From Burkholderiaceae bacterium (GTDB taxonomy: Bacteria; Pseudomonadota; Gammaproteobacteria; Burkholderiales; Burkholderiaceae_D), in assembly GCA_019752915.1 (NCBI GenBank), contig JAIELO010000007.1, positions 1 to 9,119 of the forward strand: 9,119 nucleotides of DNA, given 5' to 3'. A program made the position numbers and the translations under genes. Shown in pieces: positions 4,960 through 9,119 of the stretch (positions are counted from its first letter, which is position 1; every line of letters starts with the position of its first letter). Below the pieces are notes generated by a model. That model saw only the letters and a program-made list of their open reading frames with translations, ran no database searches and was not told where the DNA came from.

Positions 4960-6180
4960 TTAGCCGAGGGTGAGGAAGCGCATCGGGTCAACGTTCCACT
5001 TGCTGGGCGATTCGTGACCGATAATCTTGTCGCCGCCGCCAAAACCGAGCCCGCGCGACAGATCCACCGTTTCCGGTTTGATATACAGATTCTGTTTGGT
5101 ATTGAAGAACACGTTGACCTTGGGTGCCAGCAGATTGGTTTCGTGGGGTTCGATCACCACGCCCAGCCGCCCCGACTCCAGCATCACCATGGTGCCCACC
5201 GGATAAATCCCCACGCATCGCATGAATTCCTGTGCGTACTGGGGATTGAAGTGGAATTTACTCCACTCGTAAATCTTGCGCAGCGCTGCCGCTGCCGACA
5301 TACCCTTGTGATAGCAGCGGTCGGCCGTGATCGCGTCGTACACATCCACAATCGCCGCCATCTGGGCCAGCTCGCTGATGCCATCCGCAGCCAGCTTGTT
5401 CGGGTAACCGCTACCGTCGCGCCGCTCGTGGTGGTGCAGCGTAATATCGAGCGGGATCGGGCCGACCTCCGGAGATTTCAGCAGAATATCGTAACCATCT
5501 TGCGGATGGCGTTTGATGATCGCGAACTCTTCATCCGTCAGCGGGCCGGGCTTGTTGAGGATTTTGTCCGGCACCAGTGCCTTGCCGGTATCGTGCAGCA
5601 AACCGCCCAGGCCGGCCTGATGGGTACGTTCCGCTTCGAAGTTGCGCGAACGGCAGAACGCCACCAGCAAGGTACACACGCTGACCGAATGCAGGAAGGT
5701 GTAGTCGTCTTTGGTCTTAATGCGCAGCAAACCCACCAGTGCTCCGGGATTGCGCAGAATCGATTCGGTGATATTCTCCACCACCGGCGACACCTGATCG
5801 AGCTCGACGGCTTTACCGAGGCGCGCATCCTGCATCACCGTGCGTACCAGCGTCGCGGCCTGATGGCGGATCTGCACGGCGCGCTGCATTTCCTCGCCTA
5901 GCGAGACGCGGGTGACGATGGGGGACTTGGTCGCAATTTCGACAATTTCCCGTTCCGTCGCTGCCTGTGCTTCATCGAGCGTCGGCGCATCCTGCACATC
6001 CAGACCTTTTTCGTTGTCGATGACAACGTCATGGATACCAGCACTAATGATCTTGCGGATTTCCTCCTCGCTGGAGAGCAGGAAACGGTTACGCACGAAA
6101 GGATGAGTCATCCAGTCGCAACTGAGGTCATGAATATACATGCCCACTTTGAGCTGTGATGCGTCGACTTTCTTTAACAT
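4960..6180 (-). CDS. HD-GYP c-di-GMP phosphodiesterase (DUF3391 N-terminus)
   Basis: A 406-residue soluble protein expected to hydrolyse c-di-GMP to pGpG or GMP. Residues about 3-135 match the DUF3391 region that often precedes HD-GYP domains (MLKKVDASQLKVGMYIHDL...GIHDVVIDNEKG). The HD-GYP domain spans about 140-330: His164 in FLHSVSV, His196-Asp197 in LLHDTGK, KRHPQDGY at 223-230, HHHERRDGSGYP at 249-260 with the GYP signature, and VDVYDAITADR at 279-288. These metal and signature residues are all intact, so activity is likely. About 75 residues follow (GTMVMLESGRLGVVIEP..., ending in FLTLG) and resemble a small beta-rich C-terminal module. ATG at 6180 has AGGT 5 bases upstream. It is convergent with the diguanylate cyclase and divergent from the LysR gene. 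Confidence 0.92.
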   Translation of the reverse strand: MLKKVDASQLKVGMYIHDLSCDWMTHPFVRNRFLLSSEEEIRKIISAGIHDVVIDNEKGLDVQDAPTLDEAQAATEREIVEIATKSPIVTRVSLGEEMQRAVQIRHQAATLVRTVMQDARLGKAVELDQVSPVVENITESILRNPGALVGLLRIKTKDDYTFLHSVSVCTLLVAFCRSRNFEAERTHQAGLGGLLHDTGKALVPDKILNKPGPLTDEEFAIIKRHPQDGYDILLKSPEVGPIPLDITLHHHERRDGSGYPNKLAADGISELAQMAAIVDVYDAITADRCYHKGMSAAAALRKIYEWSKFHFNPQYAQEFMRCVGIYPVGTMVMLESGRLGVVIEPHETNLLAPKVNVFFNTKQNLYIKPETVDLSRGLGFGGGDKIIGHESPSKWNVDPMRFLTLG

Positions 6181-6227
6181 GCGCGACCTACTGGAGTGGT
6201 GCCGGAACGGCTGGTGGGAACGATTTC

Positions 6228-6236
6228 AGTATAACA
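6228..6236 (-). promoter_or_regulatory. Extended -10 promoter for the HD-GYP gene
   Basis: On the minus strand the sequence reads TGTTATACT, a TGn motif followed by TATACT (5 of 6 to TATAAT). It lies about 50 bases upstream of the HD-GYP start codon. No clear -35 box is seen, as is common for extended -10 promoters. Confidence 0.55.
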
Positions 6237-6267
6237 AAAAGTTGCTTCTCGGGATTAAATTTCCAAA

Positions 6268-6276
6268 TGCTATGAT
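6268..6276 (+). promoter_or_regulatory. Extended -10 promoter for the LysR gene
   Basis: TGCTATGAT fits the extended -10 pattern TGnTATNAT and lies 39 bases before the LysR start codon, with no good -35 box. The two divergent extended -10 elements are only 31 bases apart, so the two promoters probably compete or share control. Confidence 0.5.
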
Positions 6277-6315
6277 CTGTTTTCAGAAGTTTGTATACGC
6301 CTAGACACTATTATT

Positions 6316-7287
6316 ATGGAACTTCGTCAGCTTCGTTACTATGTTGCCATTGTTGACCACGGCTCGTTGTCCAAGGCAGCCGTGGTCTTACATATTGCGC
6401 AACCTGCCCTGACCCAGCAATTGCGCCAGCTCGAAGATGAGCTGGGCGTGCAGTTGCTGCACCGTAGCGCGCAAGGGATGCTGAGCACGGATGCCGGCAA
6501 GATTTTCTACGAGCATGCGCTAGCCATCCTCAAGCAGGTCGCCGACGCCCGCTCGGCCGTCACGCAATCGACCGAGCGCCCCAGTGGCAGCGTGACGCTG
6601 GGGTTGCCGCACAGCATTTCCGGTGCGCTGGCGCTGCCGCTGCTGACGGCGGTGCGCGCCCAGTATCCCGAAATCACCCTGCAACTGACGGAAGAAATCA
6701 CCGGCAACCTGAGCGAACAGCTGAAATCGGGCCGCATCAATCTGGCTGTGCTATTCGACGATGGCCAGCTGGGCGGCTTCGCTACGACCGCACTGGTGGA
6801 AGAAGAATTGCGCTTTATTTCGGCTAGCCAGCCAGCCGGACAGGCCTCACCTGCCGCGCCCGGCACCGCGTCGGGCAGCAATGAAAGTGAGCAGTCACTA
6901 ACGCTGGCCGAGGCATTGCAGAACACGCTGATCCTGCCCAGTCCCTTGCAAGGGGTGCGTCCGCGCATCGATAGCGTAGCCCGTCAGGCCGGCCTGAGCC
7001 TGCCGCATGTCATCGAAATCAATTCCATCGCCATCCTCAAATCGGCGCTTCTGGCGCATCTGGGCGCCACCATCCTGCCTGCCGCGCCCGTACTCGACGA
7101 ACTGAAACGCGGCAGCATGCGTTCCCAGCGCATCGAACAACCGGCCATTTCGCGCACCGTGGTGTTGTGCGCATCGAAAAACATCCCCCTCACCAACGCC
7201 GCCGAAGCGATCCGCAAACTGGTGCAGCAAGTCAGTATCCAGCTCTGTACCGACCAGTTATGGCCGGGTGCTACGGTGCTCGCCTGA
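6316..7287 (+). CDS. LysR-type transcriptional regulator, Nac/Cbl-like
   Basis: A 323-residue LysR-family regulator. The winged helix-turn-helix is at residues 1-60 (MELRQLRYYVAIVDHGSLSK, HIAQPALTQQLRQLEDELG), and the effector-binding fold spans about 92-308. Overall pattern, including the start, TDAGKIFYEHALAILKQ, the INSIAILKSALLAHLGATILP region and a tail ending near a conserved Trp, is closest in my memory to nitrogen assimilation control protein NAC and Cbl. This subgroup call is from recall, not alignment. A Gly/Ser/Ala/Pro-rich insertion of about 25 residues (171-195) lengthens it over typical 305-residue members. No Shine-Dalgarno is visible before the ATG. It is divergent from the HD-GYP gene and lies 230 bp upstream of the oxidoreductase gene on the same strand, which suggests that gene as a target. 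Confidence 0.88.
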   Translation: MELRQLRYYVAIVDHGSLSKAAVVLHIAQPALTQQLRQLEDELGVQLLHRSAQGMLSTDAGKIFYEHALAILKQVADARSAVTQSTERPSGSVTLGLPHSISGALALPLLTAVRAQYPEITLQLTEEITGNLSEQLKSGRINLAVLFDDGQLGGFATTALVEEELRFISASQPAGQASPAAPGTASGSNESEQSLTLAEALQNTLILPSPLQGVRPRIDSVARQAGLSLPHVIEINSIAILKSALLAHLGATILPAAPVLDELKRGSMRSQRIEQPAISRTVVLCASKNIPLTNAAEAIRKLVQQVSIQLCTDQLWPGATVLA

Positions 7288-7300
7288 GCTCAGCCATCAC

Positions 7301-7321
7301 GGTATAAGTTTTACTTATACC
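7301..7321. promoter_or_regulatory. LysR/NAC-type operator palindrome (ATA-N9-TAT)
   Basis: GGTATAAG (7301-7308) and its exact complement CTTATACC (7314-7321) flank 5 bases. The inner part fits ATA-N9-TAT (7304-7318), the pattern known for NAC, and also the general LysR rule T-N11-A. It sits 13 bases after the LysR gene and about 200 bases before the oxidoreductase start. It could also form an 8-bp RNA stem, but no T-run follows. Confidence 0.55.
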
Positions 7322-7517
7322 AGCATCGGCAATCGCTATTTCCGTATACGTCAACTCGCGCCCATACTGCGCCTCAACGTGGACAGCTGCACCCAGCCTT
7401 GCTGGACTACACTGTCTGCATCGCCGCTAACCATGCGGCTCATGGCCCGATCCTTGGCGCGCCTACCCGGCACGACCGAGAACGGGCGCGATCTGATACC
7501 AAAACCGGAGACACGCC

Positions 7518-9119
7518 ATGCCCGATACCACGGCAAACGGCCCAGCAACGCAGCACAACGCTGCCGCCACCCCAGCCACTTCAGCCAATTCAGCCGATGC
7601 GACTTCGCGCCTGACCAGCGTCAGCCTCGACGACAAATACACGGCCACGCAAGGCGACATTTTCCTGTCCGGCATACAGGCGCTGGTGCGCCTGCCGATG
7701 ATGCAGCGCCTGCGCGATCAGGCCGCCGGTCTGAATACCGCCGGTTTCATCTCCGGCTACCGCGGTTCGCCGCTGGGCGGGCTCGATGAAAATCTGTGGA
7801 AGGCCAAAGGCCATCTGGAAGCCCACCATGTGCAGTTCGTACCGGGCGTGAACGAAGATCTGGCCGCCACCGCCGTATGGGGTTCGCAGCAGGTCGATCT
7901 GATTGGTGAAGCCAAGTACGACGGCGTGTTCGCCATGTGGTACGGCAAGGGCCCGGGCGTGGACCGCTGCGGTGACGTCTTCAAACACATGAACCACGCC
8001 GGTACTTCGGCCAAGGGCGGCGTGCTGCTGGTGGCCGGTGACGACCACGGCGCCTACTCGTCCACCCTGCCGCACCAGTCCGACCACCTGTTCTCGGCCT
8101 CGATGATCCCGGTGCTGTATCCCTGCAATGTGCAGGAATATCTGGATCTGGGCATCCACGGCTGGGCCATGTCGCGCTTCTCCGGTTGCACCGTGGCCTT
8201 CAAGGCGCTGGCCGATACGGTCGAATCGTCGGCCTCGGTCGATGCCAACCCGTTCCGCGTCGACGTGAAAATCCCGCAGGACTTCGTGATGCCCGAAGGT
8301 GGCCTGAACGCGCGTCTGTCCAGCATTCCGCTCGGTCAGCAGGCGCGCAATCAGGAAGCCCTGATGCAGGACTACAAAATCTACGCGGCGCTGGCCTATG
8401 CGCGCGAGAACAAACTCAATCACACCACCATTACCAGCCCGAACGCCAAGCTGGGCATCATCGCCTCCGGAAAATCCTATCTGGACGTGCTGGAAGCGCT
8501 GGAAGAGCTGGGCATCGATGAAAAGCTGGCCGCCGAACTGGGTCTGCGTCTGTTCAAAGTCGCCATGCCATGGCCGCTGGAACCGGACAGCGTGCGCGAG
8601 TTCGCCCAAGGTCTGGACGAAATTCTGGTGGTGGAAGAAAAACGCCAGATCGTCGAATACCAGCTCAAGGAACAGCTGTACAACTGGCGCGACGACGTAC
8701 GTCCGCGCGTGATCGGCAAGTTCGATGAAAAAGGTGAATGGGTGGCACCGCGCGGCGAATGGCTGCTCACCTCCAAGGCCGACTTCTCGGTCTCGCAAGT
8801 GGCGCGCGTGATCGCCAGCCGGGTTGCGCGACTGGTCACCGACCCGGTCACCTGCGACCATATCAAAGCGCGTCTGAGCTTCCTCGACGCTAAAGACGCG
8901 GTGCTGAAAAAGGCCATCAACACGCCATTCCGTCCGGCTTTCTACTGCTCCGGCTGCCCGCACAATACCTCGACCAAAGTACCGGAAGGCAGTCTGGCGC
9001 TGGCCGGTATCGGTTGCCACGTGATGGCTACCTCGATCTACCCGGAATTCAACAAGCTCACCACCCACATGGGTGGCGAAGGTGCACCGTGGATCGGTCA
9101 GGCCGCGTTCTCGAAGATT
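7518..9119 (+). CDS. Indolepyruvate ferredoxin oxidoreductase, fused type (N-terminal part, cut by window edge)
   Basis: 534 codons are visible with no stop, so the gene runs off the right edge; full-length betaproteobacterial members that I recall are near 1,150-1,200 residues and fuse the IorA and IorB halves. It would oxidatively decarboxylate arylpyruvates such as indolepyruvate to aryl-acetyl-CoA with thiamine diphosphate, in aromatic amino acid breakdown. Supporting motifs: SGYRGSPLGGLDENLW (79-94), PGVNEDLAATAVWGSQQ (109-125, with the expected catalytic Glu113), GDDHGAYSSTLPHQSD (174-189), and the cofactor-domain signature FYCSGCPHNTST (475-486) then GEGAPWIGQAAF (520-531). An Ala/Thr-rich extension of about 33 residues precedes the usual start (VSLDDKYT). 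ATG at 7518 has GGAG (7507-7510) 7 bases upstream. Regulation by the preceding LysR protein is plausible. Confidence 0.9.
   Translation, partial: MPDTTANGPATQHNAAATPATSANSADATSRLTSVSLDDKYTATQGDIFLSGIQALVRLPMMQRLRDQAAGLNTAGFISGYRGSPLGGLDENLWKAKGHLEAHHVQFVPGVNEDLAATAVWGSQQVDLIGEAKYDGVFAMWYGKGPGVDRCGDVFKHMNHAGTSAKGGVLLVAGDDHGAYSSTLPHQSDHLFSASMIPVLYPCNVQEYLDLGIHGWAMSRFSGCTVAFKALADTVESSASVDANPFRVDVKIPQDFVMPEGGLNARLSSIPLGQQARNQEALMQDYKIYAALAYARENKLNHTTITSPNAKLGIIASGKSYLDVLEALEELGIDEKLAAELGLRLFKVAMPWPLEPDSVREFAQGLDEILVVEEKRQIVEYQLKEQLYNWRDDVRPRVIGKFDEKGEWVAPRGEWLLTSKADFSVSQVARVIASRVARLVTDPVTCDHIKARLSFLDAKDAVLKKAINTPFRPAFYCSGCPHNTSTKVPEGSLALAGIGCHVMATSIYPEFNKLTTHMGGEGAPWIGQAAFSKI

Noticed and set aside
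5014..5901. A 295-codon plus-strand open frame within the HD-GYP gene
   Set aside because: It lies fully antisense to a gene with intact catalytic motifs and has no family features of its own.
7301..7321. Intrinsic terminator of the LysR gene
   Set aside because: The palindrome is AT-rich with no T-run after it, and it fits a LysR/NAC binding site better, though a weak RNA role cannot be excluded.
7590..9068. A 492-codon open frame on the minus strand, antisense to the oxidoreductase gene
   Set aside because: The predicted product has no recognisable domain, while the plus strand has strong family motifs throughout. Long antisense frames are common opposite GC-rich genes.

Overview
The window looks like a chromosomal segment of a GC-rich betaproteobacterium. 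A Neisseriales- or Rhodocyclales-like source is my inference from gene content and protein style, and I cannot name a genus. There are eight genes: five on the minus strand in a Tad (Flp) pilus cluster that runs off the left edge, two c-di-GMP enzymes, a LysR-type regulator, and a long oxidoreductase gene cut by the right edge. No tRNA, rRNA, CRISPR array or insertion sequence was seen.

Region 1 (1-3428, minus strand, read right to left) is the start of a tad operon: flp pilin, cpaA/tadV prepilin peptidase, an AAA+ ATPase with an N-terminal winged-helix-like region, cpaB/rcpC, then the first 105 codons of the secretin gene cpaC/rcpA. The ATPase overlaps cpaB by 4 bases, and cpaC starts 7 bases after cpaB, so the last three genes are tightly coupled. 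A strong GC hairpin lies between flp and cpaA. Two more perfect inverted repeats and a cluster of CTAGCG motifs lie between cpaA and the ATPase gene. The AAA+ protein is not a core Tad component and is the least understood gene here.

Region 2 (3429-3889) is an AT-richer divergent intergenic region between flp and the diguanylate cyclase gene. It carries a likely flp promoter flanked by an 8-bp inverted repeat, and two TTGC...GCAA palindromes about 41 bp apart.

Region 3 (3890-6180) holds a soluble diguanylate cyclase (GGEEF, intact I-site) and a convergent HD-GYP phosphodiesterase (DUF3391-type N-terminus). One would make and the other would degrade c-di-GMP. Their position beside the pilus operon suggests local control of surface attachment, which is inference.

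Region 4 (6181-9119) holds a Nac/Cbl-like LysR regulator divergent from the HD-GYP gene, then on the same strand a fused-type indolepyruvate ferredoxin oxidoreductase (534 codons visible, open at the right edge). The 230-bp gap between them contains a perfect palindrome matching the ATA-N9-TAT pattern known for NAC, so the regulator may control this aromatic amino acid catabolic gene.
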